From Candidatus Latescibacterota bacterium (lineage in GTDB: Bacteria; JAAXHH01): 64,000 nucleotides of DNA. Position numbers and translations under genes: made by a program. Below are positions 24,914-33,519 of the stretch, piece after piece; the stretch's first letter is position 1, and each line of letters begins with the position of its first letter. The stretch is taken from the NCBI GenBank assembly GCA_012270975.1, contig JAAXHH010000121.1, positions 124,001-188,000 of the forward strand, given 5' to 3'. The notes below the pieces were generated by a model. That model searched no databases. It had not been told where the DNA came from and worked only from the letters and a program-made list of their open reading frames with translations.

Positions 24914-26494
24914 TCAGCCCAATTCACCCGTGTATGTCCTGCCGAAGCGGTCCGTCGCCTCCACCACCACCCGTCCGGTCCCGGGTGACACAGGCGCGTA
25001 GAAGAGGTGATTCGTGATGACGGGTTCCACCCACGGACGGCGTTCGGGCAGGTCGGATCCCCGGTGCAGGGACTCCGAGAGGGGATCGGTGCCCGGCCGG
25101 CGAGCCATTGCGCCTCTGCGCATGCCGTCTTCGTACCAGACGACCTGCCACTCGGGGTCCCAGTCCCAGATGTTCGCCACGATCTCGTCCGGCGCACCGG
25201 GGTCGCTGCCGCGGGGATAGACCCGCATCTGGTGGTTATCGTCCATGCCCGTGGACTTGTATCGCCAACGGATATCCGATCCGTCGACTTCGTAGACGCC
25301 GTACCCGTTGGGCGTCCCGTCCCAGCAGATGGGGCCGCTCCACCAGGCGCCGCAGACCGTGCCCTGGACGACCTCGTGCACCCCGCCTTCGAAGATGTGC
25401 TCGTGTTCGTGCACGTGACCGGAAAACACGTGGGTCCGGTAGGGTTCGAGCAGCCGGTACATGCGCTCGCGGTTCACGGTCGTGGACGAAATGGACGGAC
25501 TGTCGTCTCCGGTTCGGATATGGCGCGTGGTATACTGCGGTATGTGGTTAAATACCGCCACGGTCCTGCCGGTTTCCACCAGGGCGAGGTCCTGGGCGAG
25601 CCAGTTGAGCTGGTCGTCGGTCACGTAACCGATGTAGCCCTGTCCGTGCCAGAACACGTTGTCCAGCACGATGTAGTGGACTTCCCCGCGGTCGAAGGAA
25701 TAGTAGTTGGGGCCGAAATGGCGGCAGAACGTGCGGACGGATCCGTCGTCGGACGGTCCGAAGTCCAGGTCGTGGTTGCCGACGACCTGGAAGAAGGGCA
25801 TGTCCATTCGGCGCACGCCCCGTTCATACTCGGGATACAGGGACAGGTCGTCGAACATGATGTCACCGCAACCCACGCCAAACATCCGGCGGCCGGCGAG
25901 GCCGGCCGCGGTCGTCTTCACGTCCGGCACGGTCTCCGCGTGGAACAGTTCCATCTCGTAGGCGTCCTGGGTCTGGGGATCCGACAGGACCAGGAACCCG
26001 TGGCGTTCATCCGATCCGTCCAGGGCCGCGAGTTCGAAGCGCGTGGCCATCTCCCCCGACTCGTCCGCCATGATCGGCCGGTAGAAGGAGGCCGTGCCGC
26101 TTGGATTCTGCTCAATGGCGTATCCGTCCGGCGTGGAGATCGATACGAAGGACTGAAGCGTATTGGAAACGAGTTCGAAGCGTCCCCCCGCGTCCGTTGC
26201 CGTTACCGTCAACCCGTCCGTGACCGCGACTCCGGCCAGACTCGCGCGGCCCGCAGTGACGCGTCCGGAGACGCGGATCGGGCGGACCGGACGGACCGGG
26301 CGCGCGGCGTTGCCCGCGGAAACCCCTGCCTGCGGCGCGTACGGGTCCGCCAGCACGGGAAAGGGAGCGGCCATCGCGGCGGCCGCGAAGGCCGCCTGCT
26401 TGAGAAAGGCTCTCCGGGTCAGGGCTTCCCGGGCTTTGGACCGGGTCGATGACCTGCCCGCTTCATCTGCAGTCGTTTTTACGCTGGTGTCCAT
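24914..26494 (-). CDS. Calcineurin-like metallophosphoesterase, TAT-exported
   Basis: Start placed at the ATG of 26494, where AAAGGAAG lies 8 bases upstream. Residues 20-50 are a twin-arginine signal (TRRAFLKQ followed by an alanine-rich stretch), so the folded protein is exported with its metals. A small N-terminal beta domain (about 70-150) precedes the catalytic domain: LSDPQTQ, GCGDIMFDD, VGNHDLDFG, FNHIPQY and FSGHVHEHEH supply the two-metal site. A further C-terminal domain from about 395 matches the calcineurin-like C-terminal module. It should hydrolyse phosphate mono- or diesters in the periplasm; substrate unknown. Confidence 0.9.
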   Translation of the reverse strand: MDTSVKTTADEAGRSSTRSKAREALTRRAFLKQAAFAAAAMAAPFPVLADPYAPQAGVSAGNAARPVRPVRPIRVSGRVTAGRASLAGVAVTDGLTVTATDAGGRFELVSNTLQSFVSISTPDGYAIEQNPSGTASFYRPIMADESGEMATRFELAALDGSDERHGFLVLSDPQTQDAYEMELFHAETVPDVKTTAAGLAGRRMFGVGCGDIMFDDLSLYPEYERGVRRMDMPFFQVVGNHDLDFGPSDDGSVRTFCRHFGPNYYSFDRGEVHYIVLDNVFWHGQGYIGYVTDDQLNWLAQDLALVETGRTVAVFNHIPQYTTRHIRTGDDSPSISSTTVNRERMYRLLEPYRTHVFSGHVHEHEHIFEGGVHEVVQGTVCGAWWSGPICWDGTPNGYGVYEVDGSDIRWRYKSTGMDDNHQMRVYPRGSDPGAPDEIVANIWDWDPEWQVVWYEDGMRRGAMARRPGTDPLSESLHRGSDLPERRPWVEPVITNHLFYAPVSPGTGRVVVEATDRFGRTYTGELG

Positions 26495-26589
26495 CGGATG
26501 GCTTCCTTTCAACCGCCGGATAAGGAATCGGAAAACGTGCGAATGGCCGGTGGACCATCCACATCGACACATGAGAACGGTATGAGTTG

Positions 26590-26618
26590 ATTATATAGAG
26601 TCGACCCCCGTTGAAACA
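26590..26618 (-). promoter_or_regulatory. Promoter candidate for the metallophosphoesterase
   Basis: On the minus strand a perfect -10 box TATAAT lies at 26595-26590 with TGTTTC 17 bases upstream (26618-26613) as a weak -35. The predicted leader to the ATG at 26494 is about 90 bases. Confidence 0.4.
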
Positions 26619-26721
26619 GGATTTTGTGAACATAATTTGCAGGTTTCGCCAGCTTCTCGTTACGATCTTCCGAGCCGTCGTGCCATACGGTCCGCCCATG
26701 GCACATCCTCAGTATTATTGC

Positions 26722-26750
26722 TTGATGTGGCGGCTTCGTGATCATATCAT
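26722..26750 (+). promoter_or_regulatory. Promoter candidate giving a leaderless Nramp-like mRNA
   Basis: TTGATG (26722-26727) and TATCAT (26745-26750) are 17 bases apart. The start codon at 26760 lies 10 bases after the -10 box, where transcription itself should begin, and no SD is visible. If real, the message would have almost no 5' leader. Confidence 0.35.
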
Positions 26751-26759
26751 TTTATTTCC

Positions 26760-28244
26760 ATGAACAAAGCCCCGAAAGGTCCCGATTCCTCCGAATTTCT
26801 GTCCATTCCCGAACCCACCGGCGTCTACGCGGAACCGTGGTCCTGGAAGAAGTTCAAACGGATGCTCGGTTTCTTCGGACCCGCCGCGCTGGTGGCGTCC
26901 ATGGCCGTAGGCGCGGGAGAGACCATTCTGGTCACGGGAGTGGGCGCCTGGGCGGAATACGGCCTGCTCTGGCTCATCCTGCTGAGCGTGCTGGTCAAGG
27001 GCGTCGCGGTCACGTACCTGCTGGGCCGCTTCACGGCGGTGAGCGGCCAGCCCTTCGGCCGCATGCTGGCCAAGCTGCCGGGGCCTCGCGGATGGTTCAT
27101 CCTGACGCTGCTGACCATTGAACTGCTTGCGCTCAGCATCGCCCTGACGGCCGTGGCCAAGCCCTGCGGCAATCTCGTCGTCCACATTTTCTCGGATTCG
27201 CTGCCCGCCGGTCCGACGGACACATTCTGGGCGAACCTGGTCACGACCGTATTCCTGGGCCTGGCCATCGGGTTGAGTCTGCTGACGTCCTACGAATTCC
27301 TCGAAAAGCAGCAGATCATCATCTGCGGCGTCCTGGTCTCCGGGACCATCCTGGCCACGGTCATCGTCTGGCCCAGCCTGGGCGGCGTCCTCCTCGGAAC
27401 ACTGTCCATCGGAAACCTGCCCGCCGCCCCCGAATGGGCGCCCGTCGCGGCAAGGAACGACTATTTCCTGAACCTGGTCACCGTTTTCGGTTACGTGGGA
27501 GGCACGTTGAGTACCTACCTGGCCTATTCGGGATGGGTGGCGCAAAGGGGTTGGGGCCTGACGAAGTATCCCGGGATGGGGCATCTGGGCAGCCGGATCG
27601 ACAGCACGCTGAAGATCAATTATCTGAAGGATGACCCTTCGGAGGTGAGACGCATGCGCGTACTGCTGTCTCCCCTCAAGTGGGACGTATCGATGGGGGC
27701 GCTCGTGCTCTTCATCGTCACCGCCGCCTTCATGATCGCCGGTGCAGTCGTGCTCTACCCGAGGCAGACCGTCCTTCCCGGCAACGCGTGGGACCTGCTC
27801 ACGAGACAGTCCTCCATCTGGGCGCAGATCCATGCGGCCCTGATCCCCGTGTATTACGTGGCCATCCTCGCGGCTCTGTGGGGCACCCTGGCCACCATAC
27901 CGGAGGCCCTGACCCGGTTCGCCCACGAGTTCCTTACGGCCGTCTGGCCGCGGTTCAGGAACTACTCCTACCGCCGGCTGCAGACCTGGATCGTGATCTG
28001 GTTCTTCATCTCTTCCGCCGCGGCGATCTGGAGCGATATCACCTTCGACCTGATCACGCAGATCGTGGCGCTCCTGGCGACCAACCTGGGTGTAGGCATT
28101 GTCTGCTGTGCGGCCGTCTATCTGAATTTCAAGTTGCCTCCCGCATACCGCACCCGCCCCGCCATGCTCGTCCTGGGCGTGCTCTCCACCGTGGTGCTCC
28201 TCTCGGCCTTCGTCATCAGCGCCTCGGGCATGCTGCAGAAGTGA
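26760..28244 (+). CDS. Nramp-like membrane transporter with atypical metal site
   Basis: 494 residues, about eleven hydrophobic helices. The overall pattern (GFFGPAALVASMAVGAGET at helix 1, repeated small-residue helices, LeuT-like inverted halves) fits the Nramp/SLC11 superfamily. The helix 1 signature DPGN of proton-coupled manganese/iron transporters reads VGAGE instead, and the MPH motif of helix 6 is not visible (FGYVGGTLSTYLAYSG). It is therefore one of the divergent Nramp-related groups, whose cargo may be another cation or not a metal. Stands alone between a divergent phosphoesterase and a convergent small gene. Confidence 0.8.
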   Translation: MNKAPKGPDSSEFLSIPEPTGVYAEPWSWKKFKRMLGFFGPAALVASMAVGAGETILVTGVGAWAEYGLLWLILLSVLVKGVAVTYLLGRFTAVSGQPFGRMLAKLPGPRGWFILTLLTIELLALSIALTAVAKPCGNLVVHIFSDSLPAGPTDTFWANLVTTVFLGLAIGLSLLTSYEFLEKQQIIICGVLVSGTILATVIVWPSLGGVLLGTLSIGNLPAAPEWAPVAARNDYFLNLVTVFGYVGGTLSTYLAYSGWVAQRGWGLTKYPGMGHLGSRIDSTLKINYLKDDPSEVRRMRVLLSPLKWDVSMGALVLFIVTAAFMIAGAVVLYPRQTVLPGNAWDLLTRQSSIWAQIHAALIPVYYVAILAALWGTLATIPEALTRFAHEFLTAVWPRFRNYSYRRLQTWIVIWFFISSAAAIWSDITFDLITQIVALLATNLGVGIVCCAAVYLNFKLPPAYRTRPAMLVLGVLSTVVLLSAFVISASGMLQK

Positions 28245-28274
28245 CGAGTCGCGCGTCTCCGTCCATCCGGACGA

Positions 28275-28481
28275 TCAAGGCTTAAGAAAGTTCAGCAGGT
28301 TGATGACCAGTCCGGTAAGCACGACGATGGTGGTCAGCCCGGTCCCGACAACCCACATCTTCGTTGCGACGTGCTTCTGGGCATCTTCGAGAGCGGAGAG
28401 GCGACTGTCGATCTTGTTCAGGCGTTCGACGAGGAAGTCCCAGCGGGTCGAGGGTATGTCCAATTGATCTTCTCCCGGCAT
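28275..28481 (-). CDS. Small coiled-coil/single-helix membrane protein (XhlA-like layout)
   Basis: 68 residues from the ATG at 28481, which has AAAGGAG 5 bases upstream; longer readings of the frame have no SD. Residues 14-40 form a charged heptad-like helix (FLVERLNKIDSRLSALEDAQ), and 43-66 a single hydrophobic helix (VVGTGLTTIVVLTGLVINLL). The layout, cytoplasmic coil followed by a C-terminal membrane helix, recalls XhlA-type proteins but I see no phage context. A second small protein with the reverse layout is at 49664. Function unknown. Confidence 0.6.
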   Translation of the reverse strand: MPGEDQLDIPSTRWDFLVERLNKIDSRLSALEDAQKHVATKMWVVGTGLTTIVVLTGLVINLLNFLKP

Positions 28482-28911
28482 TTTGGCTCCTTTGCGTGAG
28501 GCCGATGGTACCGATTTCAAACGTGGAGCAACTGCCCCGATATCAGACAAGCGCCAGTCGATCGTCGCCACAGACTGCGTTTAGTGATCTCCGACTGACA
28601 GGATGTAATAGTTTTAGTACGGACTACCTGAGACATCTCGAAAAAAGTAGAAATACGGTCGGAAGTCCGCGCCTGGATGTAACGCGGAACGGCGTCCGGT
28701 CAACCGTCCCGCATCATGCCGGTCACGTCCCTTTTTGCTTGCAAGTCCCTTTCGGTTTCCTTACTATAAATCCGTAAGGCGCAGGGGTTTTGGGCGCTGT
28801 GAAACGTTGGCGAAACACGACGCGGGTCGTACGGCGAGAGACCCGGGACGGTCACGGGCCGGTTGCGTCGATCATCGCCGGTTCACCCGGACGCAGAACA
28901 TGGAGCCGATA
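28482..28911. other. 430-base intergenic region upstream of glyA
   Basis: No coding sequence is convincing here. It contains the promoter listed below and a GC-rich hairpin (CGGGTC...GACCCG, about 28825-28847) in the presumed glyA leader. I looked for a glycine or SAM riboswitch pattern and did not recognise one. Confidence 0.5.
28739..28767 (+). promoter_or_regulatory. Promoter candidate for glyA
   Basis: TTGCAA (28739-28744) and TACTAT (28762-28767) are 17 bases apart and followed by an AT-rich start region. The leader to glyA would be about 135 bases, with room for regulation. Confidence 0.45.
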
Positions 28912-30201
28912 ATGCAGGACTTTTCCGCCGTACAGAAACGAGACGATGAGCTGTACGGACTGCTGGTGGCCGAGCGCGAACGGCAGCGGGACGGCATAGA
29001 ACTCATCCCGTCGGAGAATTACGTCTCGCCGGCCATCCTGGAAGCCATGGGTTCCGTGCTGACCAACAAGTATTCGGAAGGATACCCGGGCAAACGGTAT
29101 TACGGCGGGCAGGAATACATCGACAAGATCGAGAACCTGGCCCGCAGGCGGGCGAAGGAACTCTTCGGCGCCGAGCACGTCAACGTGCAGTGCTACTCGG
29201 GCAGCCCGGCAAACACCGCGGTCATGTTCGGCCTGCTGGACTACGGCGACACGATCATGGGCATGAAGCTCGACCAGGGCGGGCACCTGACCCACGGGCT
29301 GCATGTCAACTACTCCGGCAAGTCCTATAATGTAGTTTCGTATGGAGTTCAGAGGGATACGGGCCGAATCGACATGGACGAGGTCCGCGACCTGGCCCTC
29401 GAACACCGGCCGAAGCTCATCATATCAGGCGCCACGGCCTATCCGCGACAGTTCGACTTCGAGGCGTTCAAATCCATCGCCGACGAGGTCGGTGCCGTAC
29501 CCATGGCGGACATCTCCCATATTTCCGGTCTCATCGTGGGGGGCGTCCATCCGAGTCCGCTGCCCTTTACCGACGTCGTTACGACGACGACTCACAAGAC
29601 GCTTCGGGGTCCACGCAGCGCGATCATCATGTGTCACAAGAAATACGCCAAGGACATCGACCGGGCCGTGTTCCCCGGCCTGCAGGGCGGCCCCCATGAC
29701 CATATCACGGCCGCCAAGGCGCTGACCTTCAAGGAGGCCATGCAACCCGAGTTCAAGGACTACGCCCGGCAGATCGTGGCCAATGCGAAGACCCTGGCAG
29801 AGGCGCTGCTCGGGCACGGTTTCGATCTCGTTTCCGGCGGGACCGACAACCATCTCGTGCTGGTGGACCTTACCAACAAGGGCATCATAGGCAAAGACGC
29901 CGAAACCGCCCTCGACAAGGCCGGATTGACCGTGAACAAAAACACGGTACCCTTCGATACACGGTCGCCTTTCAGTCCGAGCGGGGTCCGTATCGGCACG
30001 CCGGCGGCCACGACGCGGGGGATGAAGGAACCCGAGATGAAAAGGATCGCCGGCTGGATCGACACGGCGATCGAAAACCACGGAAACGACGAGAAACTGT
30101 TGTCGATCCATGACGAGGTCAGGGAACTCTGCGCCGGTTTTCCCGTCCCCGGGATTTCCACGACCGAGGCGGAACTTATGCAGGAAATAAACGCCGGATA
30201 G
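28912..30201 (+). CDS. glyA: Serine hydroxymethyltransferase
   Basis: 429 residues from the ATG at 28912, chosen because GGAG lies 6 bases before it; an in-frame ATG at 28900 would add four residues. Hallmarks: IELIPSENYVSP, NKYSEGYPGKRYYGGQEYID, HLTHG, the PLP lysine in TTTTHKTLRGPR, and the C-terminal IGTPAATTRG. It interconverts serine and glycine with tetrahydrofolate, the main source of one-carbon units, and consumes the product of the serA pathway. A lipoprotein msrB follows 89 bases later on the same strand, probably as a separate unit. Confidence 0.96.
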   Translation: MQDFSAVQKRDDELYGLLVAERERQRDGIELIPSENYVSPAILEAMGSVLTNKYSEGYPGKRYYGGQEYIDKIENLARRRAKELFGAEHVNVQCYSGSPANTAVMFGLLDYGDTIMGMKLDQGGHLTHGLHVNYSGKSYNVVSYGVQRDTGRIDMDEVRDLALEHRPKLIISGATAYPRQFDFEAFKSIADEVGAVPMADISHISGLIVGGVHPSPLPFTDVVTTTTHKTLRGPRSAIIMCHKKYAKDIDRAVFPGLQGGPHDHITAAKALTFKEAMQPEFKDYARQIVANAKTLAEALLGHGFDLVSGGTDNHLVLVDLTNKGIIGKDAETALDKAGLTVNKNTVPFDTRSPFSPSGVRIGTPAATTRGMKEPEMKRIAGWIDTAIENHGNDEKLLSIHDEVRELCAGFPVPGISTTEAELMQEINAG

Positions 30202-30290
30202 TTCGGCTGGCATGGCTGGCGCCAGCCCGCTCGGGTCAGCCCGGCCGGCCCGACCTGTCGAAGCACGTTCGTTGACCGGGAGGTGGTGTC

Positions 30291-30869
30291 ATGCACAGAA
30301 TCATATTACCCGCAGTGACGTTCGCCGCCGTAGCCGTGCTTGCCGTCGTAGCCGCGTGCGATTCGGGCATGGCGATACAGGACGAAGCATCGGCCCAGGG
30401 CACGTCCGGGGCGGCGGAGAAAGTGACCATCGTCGAGGTCGCTTCCGACGGAACGACGAAAGGAGCCGTTACGGTGGATAAAGTGGTCAGGACCAAAGAA
30501 GAATGGAAAGAGCGACTCACCGACGAGCAGTACTACGTCACCAGGGAGAAGGGCACGGAACGGGCCTTTACGGGCAAATACAACAAGCACTACGAAGACG
30601 GTGTCTACAAGTGCATCGGTTGCGGAACGCCGCTTTTCTCGTCCAGGACCAAGTACGAATCCGGCACGGGCTGGCCCAGTTTCTACGAACCGGTTGCCGA
30701 AGAGAACATCGACGAGAAGACGGACCTCAGCTACGGCATGATCCGCACCGAGGTGTTGTGCAAGCGATGCGACTCCCACCTGGGCCACGTGTTTACCGAC
30801 GGACCGAAGCCAACGGGCCTCCGGTACTGCATGAACTCCGCTTCCCTGGACTTCGAGCCCGAGAAGTAG
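30291..30869 (+). CDS. msrB: Peptide-methionine (R)-S-oxide reductase, lipoprotein form
   Basis: 192 residues. The signal ends in lipobox VAAC (Cys23), so the enzyme is anchored in the envelope rather than cytoplasmic. The MsrB fold (about 68-190) shows zinc cysteines C108/C111 and C157/C160, the [10 protein letters not shown] substrate loop, [12 protein letters not shown] and catalytic C180 in RYCMNS. It reduces methionine-R-sulfoxide in periplasmic proteins. No MsrA is in view. GGGAGG precedes the ATG. Residues 40-66 are an extra linker ([16 protein letters not shown]). Confidence 0.93.
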   Translation: MHRIILPAVTFAAVAVLAVVAACDSGMAIQDEASAQGTSGAAEKVTIVEVASDGTTKGAVTVDKVVRTKEEWKERLTDEQYYVTREKGTERAFTGKYNKHYEDGVYKCIGCGTPLFSSRTKYESGTGWPSFYEPVAEENIDEKTDLSYGMIRTEVLCKRCDSHLGHVFTDGPKPTGLRYCMNSASLDFEPEK

Positions 30870-30959
30870 GCCACGGTTTAGGAACCAAAAACTGGCTCCT
30901 GGCAAGGAACGAACAGTAGGCTCCGGCCTCCCGGCACGGAGCGGGAGTCTGCGATACCC

Positions 30960-32093
30960 ATGCGCATCTCCGACGTCAAAGTCTATCCGGTATGGGGCGG
31001 AAACCGAAACTATCTCGTCGTCAAGGTTGAGACGGACGAGGGTATTTACGGGATCGGTGAAAGCGGCCTGACGTGGTGCGAACTGGCCGTCGCGGAGACC
31101 GTCCACGCCCTCCGCGACCGGCTCGTCGGCCAGGACCCGGTGCGCAGGGAACACCTCTGGCAGGTGATGTTCCGCGGCAATTTCTTTCCCGGGGCCCACG
31201 CCCTTTCCGCCGCGATCAGCGCCATCGACATAGCCCTCTGGGATATCCACGGCAAAGCGCTCGGCGTTCTCGTCTACGAGTTGCTCGGCGGCCTGTGCCG
31301 GGACAAGGCGGTCTGCTACACGCATTGCGGCGGCGACGGTCCGTCCGAGGCGCTGGTCGACCAGGCGCGGAGCAGGGTGGAAGACGGCTGGAAGTTCATC
31401 CGCTGGGGGTTGCCCCACGAAGGGAATGTACTGGAGCCCACACGGGCGGTGCGCCGGGGCATCGAGCAGTTTCATGCCCTCAGGGAAGCCCTGGGCGACG
31501 ACGTTGAACTGCTCTGCGACGTCCATACCCGTCTCGATCCCCCGGAAGCGATCGCTTTCTGCCGCGCCGTCGAACCTTACCGCCCCTTCTTCATCGAAGA
31601 TCCCCTGCGTTCTGAAAACCAGGCGTCCTACCGGATGCTGAGGCAGCACGTTGCCGTCCCCCTGGGCGTCGGCGAGCACTATACCAGCAAGTGGGAATTC
31701 AGGGAACTGATCGAGGAAGACCTGATCAACTACGCGCGTGTCGACGTTTGTCTCGTCGGCGGACTCACCGAGGCGCGGAAGGTCGCGGGCTGGTGCGAGA
31801 CCCACTACATCGACCTGGCGCCGCACAATCCGCTCGGGCCCGTGTCCACGGCGGCCTGTCTGCACCTGAGCCTGGCAACGTCGAACTTCGGCGTGCAGGA
31901 ACTGCCCCATCTTCCGGGCATGCTCCCGGAGGTCTTCCCTGTCCAGGTCGAATGGAAGGAGGGCTACCTGCTGCCGCCTGACCGTCCGGGACTGGGGGTC
32001 GAATTCGACGAAGAAGCCGCGAAACGGTATCCGTATCAGCCGGCCCGGGGTCACCTGCTTCAGCGGGAGGATGGGGGCTTCACGAACTGGTAA
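30960..32093 (+). CDS. Enolase-superfamily sugar-acid dehydratase, second paralogue
   Basis: 377 residues. The active-site residues match the copy at 752 almost position for position: D187 and H189 in CDVHT, E213/D214 in FIEDP, E239 in VGEH, H289 in APHN. The D-x-H and His set is that of galactonate-type dehydratases. The two proteins differ strongly in the capping domain (for example GNRNYLVVKV against GNRSRGLVKV and the 20s loop), which sets substrate, so they probably act on different sugar acids. It stands between msrB and the amidase without obvious operon partners. Confidence 0.87.
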   Translation: MRISDVKVYPVWGGNRNYLVVKVETDEGIYGIGESGLTWCELAVAETVHALRDRLVGQDPVRREHLWQVMFRGNFFPGAHALSAAISAIDIALWDIHGKALGVLVYELLGGLCRDKAVCYTHCGGDGPSEALVDQARSRVEDGWKFIRWGLPHEGNVLEPTRAVRRGIEQFHALREALGDDVELLCDVHTRLDPPEAIAFCRAVEPYRPFFIEDPLRSENQASYRMLRQHVAVPLGVGEHYTSKWEFRELIEEDLINYARVDVCLVGGLTEARKVAGWCETHYIDLAPHNPLGPVSTAACLHLSLATSNFGVQELPHLPGMLPEVFPVQVEWKEGYLLPPDRPGLGVEFDEEAAKRYPYQPARGHLLQREDGGFTNW

Positions 32094-32202
32094 ACGGTTC
32101 CTGATTGAGTGGTGACACAGGCGCGCGGTCCGTCAGTGGATAGCAAGAAAACATTAAAAAGCTGTACAAAACACAACATATGTTTGTTATCTTGCTCTCA
32201 CG

Positions 32203-33468
32203 ATGACCCCGATCCCTAAGAAACACAAACCCGCCGCGCTGGTCCGCACGCCGGTCTGGCTCATGTGCCTGGCACTGCTCTGGCCCGTTTCCCTGGAACC
32301 GGCTGTCCTGGAGGCAGCTCCGGCGACCCCCAGAATTGTCGACTACCAGAATCACCTGCCCCGGTCCTTCAAGAAACGCCTCCGCAAATCCACCCGTTTC
32401 ATCGTACTGCACAGCACGGAGTCCGGATTGAGAAGCGCTTTGAGGACCCTTTCCCGCAGGGGGCATTCCAACTACCTCGTCGCCCGGAACGGGACTATTT
32501 ACCGAATCCTGGACAAGAAGTACCGTTCGCATCACGCGGGCCTGAGCATGTGGAACGGGCTGACGGACATCAGCAGCCATTCCATCGGCATCGAACTGGT
32601 GGGGTACCACAACGACCCCTTTACCGCATCCCAGTACGAATCGCTCAAGTGGTTGATCGAAGTGATGCAGCGGGTGTACAATATGCCCGATCGAAACGTG
32701 CTGGAACACTACCGTGTCGCTTACGGCAGACCGAACAGATGGGTAAAGCGGCTTCACCGCGGACGCAAGAAGGATCCCGGCGTGTTCAATTTCAGCCGGG
32801 CCCGAGCAGGCCTGACCTCGAAGGATCCACGCAACAGCATACTCTATGACCCGGACGTCAAGGCGGGCAGACTGATACCCGATCCCGACATAGATATAGC
32901 CCGCGTCCGCCTTGTGGACCGCGGGAGGTACGACGTAGAAGTCGCCCAGCTTTCCGAAAACGTCATTACGAAGAACAACTCGGCATGGCGCATCGCCCGG
33001 GGCGAGTACAACGATGCCATGACGGTGTACCGCTTTCCGAATGGAACCGTGATGCGGGGAAACCAGATCAGGAACTGGGACAGAATCCCGGTCGGAACGA
33101 AGGTCTATCTCAATCGTGATCGCACCGAAGACATCCAGGCGGTCACAGCCGCCGTACCCGTTATCATCCAGGGAACCACGGCCTTCGACATCGCCGGTCC
33201 CGCCTACAGGCGCTCCGACACCTTCTACATCTTTCCAAAGGGCACGATCAAACACGGCAGGCAGGTCCGCCGATGGGACCGCATTCCGCCGGGGACGCGG
33301 GTGCTCGTACGTTACAACGCGCCGGTCGCGTTGAACAGCGCCGGCCGCCAGTCCGTACGACAGGACGATGCCGTGTTCCTGGTGCCCCCCAGCGAAGTGC
33401 TGGTCGCCGCCAGTGTGCCGGATGTCTCCCGGCTTGAGCGCGGCACCCTGGTCTTCACCAGGAAATAG
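32203..33468 (+). CDS. N-acetylmuramoyl-L-alanine amidase with two LysM-like repeats
   Basis: 421 residues with a hydrophobic N-terminal signal (LMCLALLWPVS). An amidase_2 (PGRP-like) domain covers about 62-185: zinc ligands H70 in VLHST and H111 in HHAGLS, plus the IGIELVG strand. Two similar C-terminal units follow at about 262-305 and 325-370: NSAWRIARG...FPNGTVMRGNQIRNWDRIPVGTKV and AFDIAGPAYR...FPKGTIKHGRQVRRWDRIPPGTRV. They look like divergent LysM or related cell-wall-binding repeats. It should cut the amide between muramic acid and the stem peptide in the periplasm. The ATG has no SD. Confidence 0.83.
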   Translation: MTPIPKKHKPAALVRTPVWLMCLALLWPVSLEPAVLEAAPATPRIVDYQNHLPRSFKKRLRKSTRFIVLHSTESGLRSALRTLSRRGHSNYLVARNGTIYRILDKKYRSHHAGLSMWNGLTDISSHSIGIELVGYHNDPFTASQYESLKWLIEVMQRVYNMPDRNVLEHYRVAYGRPNRWVKRLHRGRKKDPGVFNFSRARAGLTSKDPRNSILYDPDVKAGRLIPDPDIDIARVRLVDRGRYDVEVAQLSENVITKNNSAWRIARGEYNDAMTVYRFPNGTVMRGNQIRNWDRIPVGTKVYLNRDRTEDIQAVTAAVPVIIQGTTAFDIAGPAYRRSDTFYIFPKGTIKHGRQVRRWDRIPPGTRVLVRYNAPVALNSAGRQSVRQDDAVFLVPPSEVLVAASVPDVSRLERGTLVFTRK

Positions 33469-33519
33469 GTTCGACAGACCACCGCAATTCATCGCGACGC
33501 GCCACGGAGGAGGAGATTC

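Noticed and set aside
28572..28898. Riboswitch upstream of glyA
   Set aside because: A glycine or SAM aptamer pattern could not be recognised; only a promoter and one hairpin are supported.
30215..30228. 14-base palindrome GGCTGGCGCCAGCC after glyA as a terminator
   Set aside because: No loop and no T-run, so it is not a convincing intrinsic terminator.
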